Notes: generated from the letters alone by a model not told the origin. Shown: positions 1 through 8,405, numbered from the stretch's first letter. The stretch: DNA of 42,880 bases from Ruminococcus sp. (GCA_017470905.1 JAFUXL010000017.1:1-42880); one strand, 5' to 3'. Numbers and translations: made by a program.

Positions 1-65
1 ATTTCCTTCGCCAGCTTTACAGCTTGTTTTTTGAACTCCTCATCGTATTGCCTTCCTGTTCCCAT
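1..65 (-). CDS. IS3-family transposase OrfA, N-terminal fragment (cut by window edge)
   Basis: The minus strand reads M-G-T-G-R-Q-Y-D-E-E-F-K-K-Q-A-V-K-L-A-K-E and then runs off the window. The R-x-Y-x-x-E-F-K-x-x-A-V-x-L pattern is the start of the HTH_Tnp_1 helix-turn-helix domain of IS3-type OrfA proteins, which bind the IS ends. An SD (AAAGGAGAG) sits 7-8 bases before the ATG, and a promoter lies upstream at 90-119. Only 21 residues are visible, so IS3 is favoured over other IS groups mainly because the other window edge carries an IS3-type OrfB tail. Confidence 0.75.
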   Translation of the reverse strand, partial: MGTGRQYDEEFKKQAVKLAKE

Positions 66-89
66 TTTTGACACTCTCCTTTGATTTTT

Positions 90-119
90 ATTATACTTCG
101 TTTGTTGGGATCGTGTCAA
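90..119 (-). promoter_or_regulatory. Transposase promoter, -35 inside the IS terminal repeat
   Basis: Minus strand TTGACA (114-119), 18-base spacer, TATAAT (90-95). The -35 box overlaps the inverted repeat, so transposase binding at the end could repress its own transcription (inference). Confidence 0.6.
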
Positions 120-271
120 GTTTTATTATACAGCATCAATTATAGCAACACACTGTCTGTTTTGCAAGAACAAATTTTGAAAATTATGTTTTAAAATAAA
201 CAAATTTATTATATTTTGTTGTAAAAAAGAAAAAACATGATAACTTGTATACACTGTATGAAAATTCAGGA

Positions 272-300
272 TTGACAAGTTTTCAGAAACGTGCTATGAT
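272..300 (+). promoter_or_regulatory. Sigma-A-type promoter of the tetR-like pseudogene
   Basis: TTGACA (272-277), 17-base spacer, TATGAT (295-300), about 37 bases before the start codon at 337. The rest of 133-271 is AT-rich and shows no gene. Confidence 0.6.
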
Positions 301-336
301 AATAAAATCATCATGCCGCAATTAAGGAGGAAAATC

Positions 337-900
337 ATGAATACAAAGAATAATCAGCGTTTCCGCCTGACAAAACGGTTATTTCATGAAAGCCTGATAA
401 GACTTTTGCAGAAAAAACCGCTGTATGAAATTACTGTCAGTCAGCTTTGCAGTGATTCCGAACTCAACCGTTCCACCTTTTACAAATATTATGAAAATGT
501 GAGGAATGTTCATGAGGAACTTGAACAGGAAGCTGTTTCGCAGAGTGAAGCTTGTATTCAGGGAGTGAAAACCATTGATGAGGAATCTGTAATTCTCCAG
601 CTTGAGAAGCTGTTGTCTTATATTCGGGAACACGCTGAGCTGTATCTGCTGCTGCTTGAAAACAGTGCAGACGACGATTTTCCTTATAAGCTGATTCACA
701 GTGCAATGGAATTTGTCATGCATATGCCCTAACTGCTCCGTGAGGAATGGCAGGGAAAAGAAGATTATTGTTTTGTCTATATCATTTCCGGCTCTCTGAC
801 CGTTATCAGGAAATGGCTGAAAGACGGACTGAAAGAGTCTCCGCATGAAATCGCTTCTGTGATTTACCAGCTTGCCGTCAACTGCCTGAAACTTGATTGA
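337..900 (+). pseudogene. TetR/AcrR-type transcriptional regulator, interrupted by an in-frame stop
   Basis: Read through, this is a 187-residue TetR-family repressor: an N-terminal HTH (about residues 10-55, with L-N-R-S-T-F-Y-K-Y-Y typical of the recognition helix) and a helical C-terminal ligand/dimer domain. The frame is broken by TAA at 730-732, after M-H-M-P. The same frame then continues without a stop as L-L-R-E-E-W to TGA at 898-900, and this tail reads as a normal TetR C-terminal helix pair. One base change explains the damage. The start is ATG 337, set by the SD AAGGAGG; an earlier ATG at 313 has none. It lies 12 bases before the phosphatase gene and shares its promoter. The first 131 residues could still be made and bind DNA, but probably without normal dimerisation. 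Confidence 0.8.
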
Positions 901-912
901 GGAGGAATATGT

Positions 913-1689
913 GTGAACACCATCATCTGCAAAAGCATAAAAAATCTGCGTGACCTCGGAGGTATCGGAACTTCTGACGGAACACAGACAAAATCCGGCT
1001 GCTTTCTGCGGAGCGGAAAACTTGACCGGATAACTGAAAAGGATATTGAAATATTAAAAACAGAATATCATCTGTCTGCCGTCATTGACCTGCGGACAGA
1101 AACAGAACACAGAGAAAAGCCTGATATTTTTATTCCCGATATAACCCATTATACATTACCTGTTTTTGATGAAGCCGCCGCCGGAATTACTCACGAATAT
1201 GATACGGATAACGGCGATTACAGCCGTATTCCCAATCTTACAAATTTATATCGGACAATGGTATCGGAAAAATATTACAGTAATCTGTCCGCAATTTTCC
1301 AAATTCTTTGTGAACGAAAAGCCTCTGACGGTGCTGTCCTGTTTCATTGCACCGAGGGGAAAGACCGCACAGGCATGATTTCTATGATACTATTGTCATT
1401 GCTCCATGTTCCGACAGAAAATATTCTGAATGATTATCTGCTGACAAATGCCGTTTGCCGGAAAAAGGCTGTGCGCTATTATTGGCTTCTCCGCATTATA
1501 AAACATAACAGGACTGCCGCTGAACAAGTAAGGGACGTATTTCTCGCAAAGGAGGAATATCTGCTTTCGGCATATAATGCTATTCTGGAAACATGGGGCA
1601 GTATGGAAAGCTTTGCCGAAAATGCCTTGCAGATAAATCATGAGCAGTTATGCCGCTTTATTGCAGAATTTACCTGTCGTCTCCCATAG
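913..1689 (+). CDS. Tyrosine/dual-specificity protein phosphatase (Y_phosphatase3 family)
   Basis: 258 residues with GTG start after SD GAGGAGG. It contains N-L-R-D-L-G-G near the N-terminus (residues 11-17) and the P-loop H-C-T-E-G-K-D-R-T-G with nucleophile Cys146 and Arg152, both diagnostic of the family related to IphP and LipA/PtpB-like phosphatases that hydrolyse phosphotyrosine or other phosphoesters. No signal peptide or membrane segment, so it is cytoplasmic. It is co-transcribed with the broken tetR-like gene, which suggests the regulator once controlled it. Length and motifs are intact. The substrate is unknown; some members act on phosphoinositides or sugar phosphates. Confidence 0.88.
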   Translation: MNTIICKSIKNLRDLGGIGTSDGTQTKSGCFLRSGKLDRITEKDIEILKTEYHLSAVIDLRTETEHREKPDIFIPDITHYTLPVFDEAAAGITHEYDTDNGDYSRIPNLTNLYRTMVSEKYYSNLSAIFQILCERKASDGAVLFHCTEGKDRTGMISMILLSLLHVPTENILNDYLLTNAVCRKKAVRYYWLLRIIKHNRTAAEQVRDVFLAKEEYLLSAYNAILETWGSMESFAENALQINHEQLCRFIAEFTCRLP

Positions 1690-1705
1690 TGAAATTTATG
1701 AAAAG

Positions 1706-1746
1706 CAGCTGTATCTCCTTTCAGGTTCGGAGATACGGCTGTTTTT
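1706..1746 (+). terminator. Rho-independent terminator after the phosphatase gene
   Basis: Stem 1706-1718 pairs with 1729-1741 (CAGCTGTATCTCC with GGAGATACGGCTG, one G-U pair), followed by TTTTTC. Confidence 0.85.
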
Positions 1747-1809
1747 CATTGTACAAAAAAACCGAAATATCGGCTGCGCCTGTGATAACTGCAATCAAAT
1801 TATCAGATG

Positions 1810-2784
1810 TCAGTATTGCTTATAATAACCGTGCATTTTGTCCAGTTCTGCCTTAATGTCATCAATCAGCGGAGCAGGAGAGAGAACCTTCACCCATGCC
1901 CCTTGTGAAAGAAGGTACATTACAATGCCGTGTCCGTAATTGACTTCCGCCTCGATAGTATATTTATTGCCGTCCTTTTCGGTTATTTTAGCTGTGGGAA
2001 GTCTGTCAAGTATTGCCTGTACGGAAAGTCCCGTAAATTCAAATTTTATATTTACATTGTCGCCGGGGAACATAAACTGATTTTTTTCTCTCAAATCGCC
2101 CTCGTCAAAATCGTATTTTCTTTCAAGCTGAAATTTTTCACGATGCTCCGTTATTGCAGAAATTCTGTCTATTCTGAAATATATCGGCTTGAAATTTCTG
2201 TCATCGGACTTATACGCTATCAGGTAAAAATAATACTCGCTGAACATAACAGCCACCGGTTTTATCCTATGCTTTACCTCGTCACGGTTCATCCTGAAGT
2301 ATGTTACAGTAATCATCTTTCTGGTTTCTATCGCATTGATAATCCGCCACAGATTATCAATAACGCTCGGACAGTCTGATTTTACCTCGTGGTAATGATA
2401 CACTTCCTTGCGGATAATATTTTCCATTACCGGTTTATCTGCAATTGTCGTGAATTTTTTCAGCTTTGAAATGATGCCCAGAATTTCCTCTTTATTCAAA
2501 GCCCTGCTCCCTATGAGTATCTTCACAAGCGCAAAAAGCTCCTTGTTTTTCAGAAATTCATCATTACTGAGTACATACGCCTTATGTTTGTATGAATAGT
2601 TCAGCTCCGAATTGTTCATCAGCTCACGGTGTTCCGAAAGAAAATTCTGTATCTCCGAAATATCACGGCTTATGCTTTTTGCGGATACTCCGTATTCATT
2701 TGCAAGCTCCTGAGTTTTTACAGCTTCTCCTCTCAGCAAACGCATGAATATTTCAAGTATTCTGTCGGTTTTTTCGTATTCCAT
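1810..2784 (-). CDS. WYL-domain transcriptional regulator (HTH + WYL)
   Basis: 324 residues. The N-terminus (about 5-60) is a DeoR/HTH_11-type winged helix with L-A-N-E-Y-G-V-S-A-K-S-I-S-R-D-I as helix-turn-helix. Residues about 140-225 form the WYL domain, including F-Y-L-I-A-Y and Y-F-R-I-D-R-I, followed by the WCX C-terminal extension. WYL regulators sense nucleotide or nucleic-acid-like ligands and often control defence or DNA-damage genes; none of that can be read here. The start ATG follows SD GGAGGAAG. It lies downstream of the macrodomain gene on the same strand but has its own extended -10 promoter and a palindrome that could be an autoregulatory operator. No truncation is seen. Confidence 0.88.
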   Translation of the reverse strand: MEYEKTDRILEIFMRLLRGEAVKTQELANEYGVSAKSISRDISEIQNFLSEHRELMNNSELNYSYKHKAYVLSNDEFLKNKELFALVKILIGSRALNKEEILGIISKLKKFTTIADKPVMENIIRKEVYHYHEVKSDCPSVIDNLWRIINAIETRKMITVTYFRMNRDEVKHRIKPVAVMFSEYYFYLIAYKSDDRNFKPIYFRIDRISAITEHREKFQLERKYDFDEGDLREKNQFMFPGDNVNIKFEFTGLSVQAILDRLPTAKITEKDGNKYTIEAEVNYGHGIVMYLLSQGAWVKVLSPAPLIDDIKAELDKMHGYYKQY

Positions 2785-2812
2785 ATTTCTTCCTCCATAC
2801 AGTATTTTTTCT

Positions 2813-2843
2813 ATTATAACATACTATATGGACAGATGTATGT
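2813..2843 (-). promoter_or_regulatory. Extended -10 promoter and palindromic operator candidate before the WYL gene
   Basis: Minus strand TGT-TATAAT (-10 at 2813-2818, extended by TGn). No good -35. The adjacent 25-bp imperfect palindrome ACATAC-13-GTATGT at 2819-2843 occupies the -35/spacer region, where a repressor or activator would bind. Confidence 0.45.
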
Positions 2844-2863
2844 CCCGGTAAAAAATTTTCCTG

Positions 2864-2974
2864 TTATAACCACACCACGGCTCCGCAGAAGAAACCATCA
2901 GGCAGATAACTGACGGTTTTGAGTTCGTTTTTCAGATGCTCAATTTTTGCCGAGTAATCTCCTGTAAATTTCAT
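2864..2974 (-). pseudogene. Short ORF overlapping the macrodomain gene; possible sirtuin (SIR2) N-terminal stub
   Basis: A 36-codon ORF starts at ATG 2974, inside the 3' end of the macrodomain gene, with GGAGGA five bases ahead. It begins M-K-F-T-G-D-Y-S-A-K-I-E-H-L-K-N-E-L, which resembles the N-terminal helix of SIR2-family proteins encoded next to zinc macrodomains. The tail (ending G-A-V-V-W-L) does not match and then stops. The good SD and 35-base overlap suggest a real translational-coupling site for a gene mostly lost by deletion. The alternative is a chance ORF. The sirtuin link rests on about 20 residues and on operon context, so it is tentative. Confidence 0.35.
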
Positions 2975-3710
2975 AATCCTCCTCCTTGAAAACATTGAAA
3001 ATCACTTTTATATCATGGCTCATGCAAAATTCCCTCACTGTTTTTACGGCAATTTCGGCGGCTTCCTTATTCGGAAACCCGAAAACTCCCGTTGATATAC
3101 AGCAGAAAGCAATACTTTCAATATTATTTTTCACGGCAATTTCCAGACAGCTTTTATAGCAGCTTTCAAGCTGTGCGCAATGCCCGGCAGTAAGCTCTCC
3201 CTGAACGATTGCGCCGACTGTATGGATAACATAATCGCACGGCAGATTATATGCTGGAGTAATTTTAGCCTGTCCTGTAGGCTCCTCGTGACCCTGCTGC
3301 CTCATAATCCTGTCACATTCAAGGCGCAGGCGCACTCCCGCAAACGTATGAATACAGTTGTCTATGCAGCTGTGGCACGGAACATAACACCCCGTCATTC
3401 CCGAATTTGCGGCATTTACGACAGCACCGCATTTCAGCGTTGTTATATCCCCTTTCCAAAGATAAATACTTTTCTCAATAGGAATAAGATTTTCTGCATC
3501 CGTTATACCCTTTTCTTCGGTCAGTACGGTTAAATATTCGTCCTCGGCTTTTAAAAATTCATCATCGGCATACGCAGCAGAACGGATATTCACAAGACTT
3601 CTGTAAAGCCTGAACCTTTCGCCCTCGTCGTCGGGAATTTCGATATTTTTAATATCATTTCTTTCTGACAAAAGATAATTTATCAGATATTCCGACTTAT
3701 TGCCATTCAT
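2940..3710 (-). CDS. Protein-ADP-ribose hydrolase, zinc-dependent macrodomain
   Basis: 256 residues. An N-terminal helical extension of about 80 residues is followed by a macrodomain (about 83-250) with G-D-I-T-T-L, V-V-N-A-A-N-S (97-103) and G-V-F-G-F-P. The Cys/His cluster P-C-H-S-C-I-D-N-C-I-H (111-121), just after the Asn-containing loop, is the signature of the zinc-containing macrodomains found with SirTM-type sirtuins. These remove ADP-ribose from proteins. SD GGAGTG and a good promoter (3749-3777) support the start. The sirtuin, GcvH-like and lipoate-ligase partners usual for this operon are absent, apart from a possible stub immediately downstream. The enzyme itself looks intact. Confidence 0.88.
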   Translation of the reverse strand: MNGNKSEYLINYLLSERNDIKNIEIPDDEGERFRLYRSLVNIRSAAYADDEFLKAEDEYLTVLTEEKGITDAENLIPIEKSIYLWKGDITTLKCGAVVNAANSGMTGCYVPCHSCIDNCIHTFAGVRLRLECDRIMRQQGHEEPTGQAKITPAYNLPCDYVIHTVGAIVQGELTAGHCAQLESCYKSCLEIAVKNNIESIAFCCISTGVFGFPNKEAAEIAVKTVREFCMSHDIKVIFNVFKEEDYEIYRRLLGKN

Positions 3711-3748
3711 AACATCACTCCGTTTACTTTTCGGTTTTTCATGTATCT

Positions 3749-3777
3749 ATTATATCATGGCATAATAATATAATCAA
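3749..3777 (-). promoter_or_regulatory. Sigma-A-type promoter of the macrodomain gene
   Basis: Minus strand TTGATT (3772-3777), 17-base spacer, TATAAT (3749-3754), 38 bases ahead of the start codon. Confidence 0.7.
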
Positions 3778-3863
3778 GTACACACTTCGCTGTCATAATA
3801 GACAATAATGCTGCGGTGATTTTGTGCATTGCTACAAAGTTTTTTTAAATGATAAAAACCGGC

Positions 3864-3892
3864 TTGATTTCCGACATTTATATATATATAAT
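3864..3892 (+). promoter_or_regulatory. Sigma-A-type promoter of the LRR-transglutaminase-dockerin pair
   Basis: TTGATT (3864-3869), 17-base spacer, TATAAT (3887-3892). It lies downstream of an in-frame ATG at 3849, which therefore cannot be the start; ATG 3915 with SD AAAGGAG is. Confidence 0.7.
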
Positions 3893-3914
3893 AAAATTAA
3901 AGGAGTTGTTGCTT

Positions 3915-6299
3915 ATGAAAAAACGCAGAATACTGACCGCCGCCGTGTTTGCACTGTGCATTGGAGCAGTGCCGATACAGGCACTCCCCTGCTCCGTGCC
4001 TGCTGTCACGGCAATTGCAGAAAATGCAGAAACAGCTGAAACCATCGAATACAACGGCATGACTTTTGAAATTCAAAAAAGAACAGTCAAACAGCTTGTA
4101 ATGATTTCATACAACATAGACGACTTGGAAGAGGGTTCAATGGCAGGAATGCCCTATTATGTTGGTGATAAAAAAGTTATCGGAGTAACAAAGGAGCTGT
4201 CTGAAAAAATGTTGAATACATTATATGTTCCCTACGGTATGAGATACTTCGATGAAGAAAGCCTGAACTCCTGTGAAATAATCACGGTTGACAATGTAAC
4301 ATATGCAATCTTTCCTGAAGATATTTATGAACTTTATCTTACTTCATACAGCGAAAATGAAGAAGATTTAACAATTCCCGAAACTGTTGACGGATTAAAC
4401 CTTATCGGAATAAAACAGAGTGCATTTCAGGGAAATACGACAATTAAAAATATCACTCTGCCTGATACGCTTGAATATTTTGAAAGCGATATTTTTGCGG
4501 ACTGCACTGCTATTGAAAATATCAATATCCCTGAGTCAATTAATGTAATTCCAAACGGCACTTTCAGAAACTGTCCCAACTTAAAATCAAGAAATGTCGA
4601 ACTTCGTGAAGATTTAATAATATCAAAAAGTGCTTTTGATGATTCTTTCAGACTTCCTTTATACCTGACATCTTATGATTATGCAGATAATTCAGACAGC
4701 TGCTATAACATAACTGTTTCCACAGACGAAAACGGTGATAATTTTATCACTTTGGAACAGGCAGCATTTTTCAGAAGAACACCAAACATGAAAATTATCT
4801 TTCCGGAAACGATAAACGAACTTCCTGTAAAAGCTTTTGGTACAAATTTTGTATTCAGCAGCATAAATATAGCTTCCGTTGAATTTCCCGAATTTTTGGA
4901 CAATATTAACACAACTGCCTTTAATAATAAAGGAATTGAACCAATAATAAATGCAGAAAATGCAAAAATCGCAGACAATGCTTTCGTATGTACGGGAACC
5001 AAAGAACTTTATCTGAAAAATCCCGAACAAATAGGCAATGGTGCTTTTATCCAATGCAATAACCTGAAAAAAGTGGCTTTCAGCGACTGCACAGGAAATC
5101 TGACAATTGGCAGCAAAGCTTTTGCAAGCAACGCAAATCTGCAATCATTCGTAATCAGCGGAAATCCCGACACACTGACATTGGGTGAGGATTTGTTCAA
5201 AGACTGTACCGCCCTTGAAGAAATAATTCTCCCTGATTCCTGCAAGGAAATAACGATAGGCAAAAATGCTTTCACTGATATGCAGGTTAAAGGTGCTGTC
5301 AGCGTAAACGGCAACGGATTTATCGGCAGGAATGCTTTTCAGAACTGTCCTTTAGAAAGCGTAACTATAAACGGAGATGCGGAAATTCAGGACAGTGCCT
5401 TTGCAAACTGTAAGAACCTCAGAGAACTTACAATAGGTGGCAAAGCAAATCTTTCAAGAAACGCTTTCATGGACTGCACCGCACTGGAAAATATAAATAT
5501 AGACATATCCGGTCAAATTGACAAAGAAGCGTTCAATGGCTGTGAAAACCTCATGACTATCAACGGAGAACAGGTTTTTGACGAGAAAACAGGAGATTTC
5601 ATACCCGAATACAAGGATTTCATAATGGAAAACTTCAATCTTTCCGATGACATAGGATTTATCAACCGGTATGTGCAGGCAAATGTTACAAAAATTATCA
5701 GTGAAAATATTACTGATGATATGAACGATATGCAGAAAGTTAAAGCCCTGCATGACTGGGTATGCAATCATACTTCATACAGTACCGCCGGACAGGAAAG
5801 CCACAATGATGCGGCTATTCTTATGAACAATACGACAGTATGTGAGGGATATGCAAGAATGTGCAATCTGCTCTATCACGAAGCAGGACTTACAACTTAC
5901 TATGCAGCAGGTGTCAATCATGCATGGAATATCGTGAACATTGACGGACACTACTTCCATGTAGACAGCACATGGAACGACAGTTCATCATCATACGAAT
6001 GGTTCTGCAAATCGGACAGCGAAATGAAAAATGCAGGCGGAAGTCACGCAAGCTGGAAAACAGCCGTTCTTTCGTCTCTGCACGAATTTCAGGGTAATAT
6101 CACTCCTGAATGTAAGTACAGCATGGGCGATATGAATACGGACGGCAATATAAATATCGCCGATATGGTAAAATTAGAGAGATATATTCTCAATGCTGAG
6201 AAACCCGACAGCAATCTGGTTTTGTCTGACCTGAATTTTGACGGCGTGACAGATACTTTTGATATGATTGAAATGAGAAAGAAAATAACTGATAATTAA
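3915..6299 (+). CDS. Secreted BspA-like LRR protein with transglutaminase-like domain and dockerin
   Basis: 794 residues. A signal peptide (M-K-K-R-R-I then a hydrophobic core) is followed by tandem LRR_5/BspA-type repeats to about residue 560 (repeated A-F-x-x-C-x-x-L-x-x-I/V-x-I). A transglutaminase-like domain follows with Cys643 (T-T-V-C-E-G-Y), His669 (N-H-A-W-N) and Asp684 (V-D-S-T-W). The C-terminus is a type-I dockerin with two Ca loops (G-D-M-N-T-D-G-N-I and S-D-L-N-F-D-G-V-T). The dockerin predicts attachment to a cellulosomal scaffoldin. BspA-like repeats bind host or surface proteins in other bacteria. The transglutaminase-like triad could crosslink or cleave proteins; which is not decidable here. 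It is followed 15 bases later by a close paralogue. Confidence 0.9.
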   Translation: MKKRRILTAAVFALCIGAVPIQALPCSVPAVTAIAENAETAETIEYNGMTFEIQKRTVKQLVMISYNIDDLEEGSMAGMPYYVGDKKVIGVTKELSEKMLNTLYVPYGMRYFDEESLNSCEIITVDNVTYAIFPEDIYELYLTSYSENEEDLTIPETVDGLNLIGIKQSAFQGNTTIKNITLPDTLEYFESDIFADCTAIENINIPESINVIPNGTFRNCPNLKSRNVELREDLIISKSAFDDSFRLPLYLTSYDYADNSDSCYNITVSTDENGDNFITLEQAAFFRRTPNMKIIFPETINELPVKAFGTNFVFSSINIASVEFPEFLDNINTTAFNNKGIEPIINAENAKIADNAFVCTGTKELYLKNPEQIGNGAFIQCNNLKKVAFSDCTGNLTIGSKAFASNANLQSFVISGNPDTLTLGEDLFKDCTALEEIILPDSCKEITIGKNAFTDMQVKGAVSVNGNGFIGRNAFQNCPLESVTINGDAEIQDSAFANCKNLRELTIGGKANLSRNAFMDCTALENINIDISGQIDKEAFNGCENLMTINGEQVFDEKTGDFIPEYKDFIMENFNLSDDIGFINRYVQANVTKIISENITDDMNDMQKVKALHDWVCNHTSYSTAGQESHNDAAILMNNTTVCEGYARMCNLLYHEAGLTTYYAAGVNHAWNIVNIDGHYFHVDSTWNDSSSSYEWFCKSDSEMKNAGGSHASWKTAVLSSLHEFQGNITPECKYSMGDMNTDGNINIADMVKLERYILNAEKPDSNLVLSDLNFDGVTDTFDMIEMRKKITDN

Positions 6300-6314
6300 A
6301 AGGGTGTGCCGCTT

Positions 6315-8387
6315 ATGAAAAAACAAAGAATACTGACCTCATTTATAATTGCCGCTTGTGCGGTGATAATTCCGATACAGGCTCTCCCCTGCCCCGTGCC
6401 TGCTGTCACGGCAATTGCGGAAACATCTGATACGATTGAATACAGCGGCATGACGTTTAAAATCCGTCAGCGAAACGAAAATGAGCTTATACTCATTTCC
6501 TACAGCGGAAATGAAGAGGATTTAATAATCCCTGAAACCATTGACGGAAAAACAGTAACGGCAATTGAAAGTAAAGCATTTTGGGAAAACAGAGAAATTG
6601 TAAACGTCACACTTCCCGATACGATAGATTATTTCGGTTATGATGTTTTTGCATATTCTTATGTTGAAAACATAAATATTCCGAAATCCCTGAAAGTTAT
6701 TCCTGCCGAAACATTTTATCGATGTACCTATCTTGAAAACGTTGAATTTCATGATGACATAATTTGTATAGCAGAAACGGCATTTAACTATACATATATC
6801 GAACCCGACAGCAGTCTTATCTGTGACGGTGCAGGTACTTCCTACTCCCCTTTCAAGAAAAATTATGATGAATGGGAATTGGAAATCAGTGCTGACGAAA
6901 ACGGAAATTATTCCGTGAAACTGATTGGATATTCACCGAAATCCTCATACGCTGATTTAGTTGTTCCTGATGAATATTTCGGATTTCCTGTTTATACAGT
7001 GAACCTTTCGTCAGACAAGTCATACAAGTTCAACTCAGTAGAATTTCCGTCAGGTCTTTCGGAATGTTCGGCAAACTGCCTTAAAGGTCATACGGAACTT
7101 AAAAATATTACCTTCAAAAGCAGCGATTTGACAATAGGCGATAATGCGTTCAGCAATACAGGGATTACCGAACTTACTCTGCATGGTTCGGCTGAAATCG
7201 GCAAACAGGCTTTTTACGGCTGTAAAGACCTTAAACAGATAACATTTGACGGAGAACCGGAGATTATAACGATAAATGAAAGTTCCTTTGCCGAATGTAC
7301 TTCACTTGAAAAAGTAATCATTCCCGAAAGCTGCAAAAAGATTATCATAGGCAAAAATGCTTTTCAGAATACAAGTATAAAAGAAATCGAAATAAACGGC
7401 GACTGCAAAATTGAAACAGATGCCTTTAAATATGCTCCCCTGAAATCCATAACCTTCAACGGAAATATTGAAACTGTTCTTTCCTCTTTCGGAAACTGCA
7501 ACAAACTCGAAACAGTAAAAATATCAGATAAATCCAATTTTGCCGCAAATACTTTCATGAACTGCACTAAGATTAAAAATATTGATGTAAACTTATCCGA
7601 AAAAATTTCAGGAGAAGCATTCAATAGCTGTACAAACCTCATGACCGTCAACGGGGAGCAGGTCTTTGACAGCAGTACGGGCGATTTTGTGCCGAAATAC
7701 AAAGACTTTATCATGAAAAGCTTTAACCTTTCCGATGATATTGGATTTATCAACCGGTATGTGCAGGCAAATGTTAAAAAAATCGTCAGTGAAAACATTG
7801 CTGATGATATGAACGATATGCAGAAAGTTAAAGCCCTGCATGACTGGGTATGTCAGCATACTTCATACAGCCCTGCCGGACAGGAAAGCCACAATGATGC
7901 GGCGATTTTAATGAACGATACAACAGTCTGTGAGGGATATTCAAGGCTCTGTAACCTGTTATACCATGAAGCAGGATTGGGAACATACTATGCGACAGGT
8001 GTCAATCATGCATGGAATATCGTAAACATTGACGGACACTATTTCCACATTGACAGCACATGGGACGACAGCTCATCATCATACGAATGGTTCTGCAAAT
8101 CGGACAGTGAAATGAAAAATGCAGGCGGCAGTCACGCAAACTGGAAAACTGCCGTTCTTTCGTCCTTGCACGAATTTCAGGGTAATATCACTCCCGAATG
8201 CCCCTATTCTATGGGCGATATGAACACGGACGGAAATATAAATGTCGCCGATATGGTAAAATTAGAGAGATATATTCTCAATGCCGAGAAACCCGACAGT
8301 AATCTCGTTTTGTCTGACCTGAATTTTGACGGCGTAACGGACGCTTTTGACATGATTGAAATGAGAAAGAAGATAACCAATAATTAA
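6315..8387 (+). CDS. Secreted BspA-like LRR protein with transglutaminase-like domain and dockerin (paralogue)
   Basis: 690 residues, with the same order as the gene before it: signal peptide, BspA-like LRRs (fewer repeats), transglutaminase-like domain with Cys539, H-A-W-N and D-S-T-W, then a dockerin almost identical to the first. The signal-peptide end and the last ~220 residues are nearly identical between the two genes, while the LRR block has diverged and shortened. This is the pattern of tandem duplication followed by LRR diversification and possibly gene conversion at the 3' ends. Start ATG 6315 is chosen by analogy with the first gene; a GTG at 6306 adds only three residues. The SD (AAAGGG) is weaker. 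With only 15 bases between the genes they are one operon. Confidence 0.9.
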   Translation: MKKQRILTSFIIAACAVIIPIQALPCPVPAVTAIAETSDTIEYSGMTFKIRQRNENELILISYSGNEEDLIIPETIDGKTVTAIESKAFWENREIVNVTLPDTIDYFGYDVFAYSYVENINIPKSLKVIPAETFYRCTYLENVEFHDDIICIAETAFNYTYIEPDSSLICDGAGTSYSPFKKNYDEWELEISADENGNYSVKLIGYSPKSSYADLVVPDEYFGFPVYTVNLSSDKSYKFNSVEFPSGLSECSANCLKGHTELKNITFKSSDLTIGDNAFSNTGITELTLHGSAEIGKQAFYGCKDLKQITFDGEPEIITINESSFAECTSLEKVIIPESCKKIIIGKNAFQNTSIKEIEINGDCKIETDAFKYAPLKSITFNGNIETVLSSFGNCNKLETVKISDKSNFAANTFMNCTKIKNIDVNLSEKISGEAFNSCTNLMTVNGEQVFDSSTGDFVPKYKDFIMKSFNLSDDIGFINRYVQANVKKIVSENIADDMNDMQKVKALHDWVCQHTSYSPAGQESHNDAAILMNDTTVCEGYSRLCNLLYHEAGLGTYYATGVNHAWNIVNIDGHYFHIDSTWDDSSSSYEWFCKSDSEMKNAGGSHANWKTAVLSSLHEFQGNITPECPYSMGDMNTDGNINVADMVKLERYILNAEKPDSNLVLSDLNFDGVTDAFDMIEMRKKITNN

Positions 8388-8405
8388 ATGTTTACAGAAA
8401 TTTAA

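Larger units (their letters stand above)
1..132 (-). mobile_element. IS3-family insertion sequence, 5' end (body continues left of the window)
   Basis: The outer end is at 132. The terminal segment 113-132 (minus strand TGTATAATAAAACTTGACAC) closely matches the other IS terminus at 42747-42765, sharing TGT at the tip and ACTTGACAC inside. The start of an OrfA-like transposase gene lies just inside. The inverted repeat also supplies a -35 box for transposase transcription. IS3-family elements normally carry orfA and orfB with a frameshift; only the first 65 bases of orfA are in the window. Confidence 0.75.

Noticed and set aside
3849-3914. Longer N-terminus for the first LRR-transglutaminase gene
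   Set aside because: The in-frame ATG at 3849 lies upstream of the promoter -10 box and has no SD. ATG 3915 gives a proper signal peptide with SD AAAGGAG, matching the paralogue.
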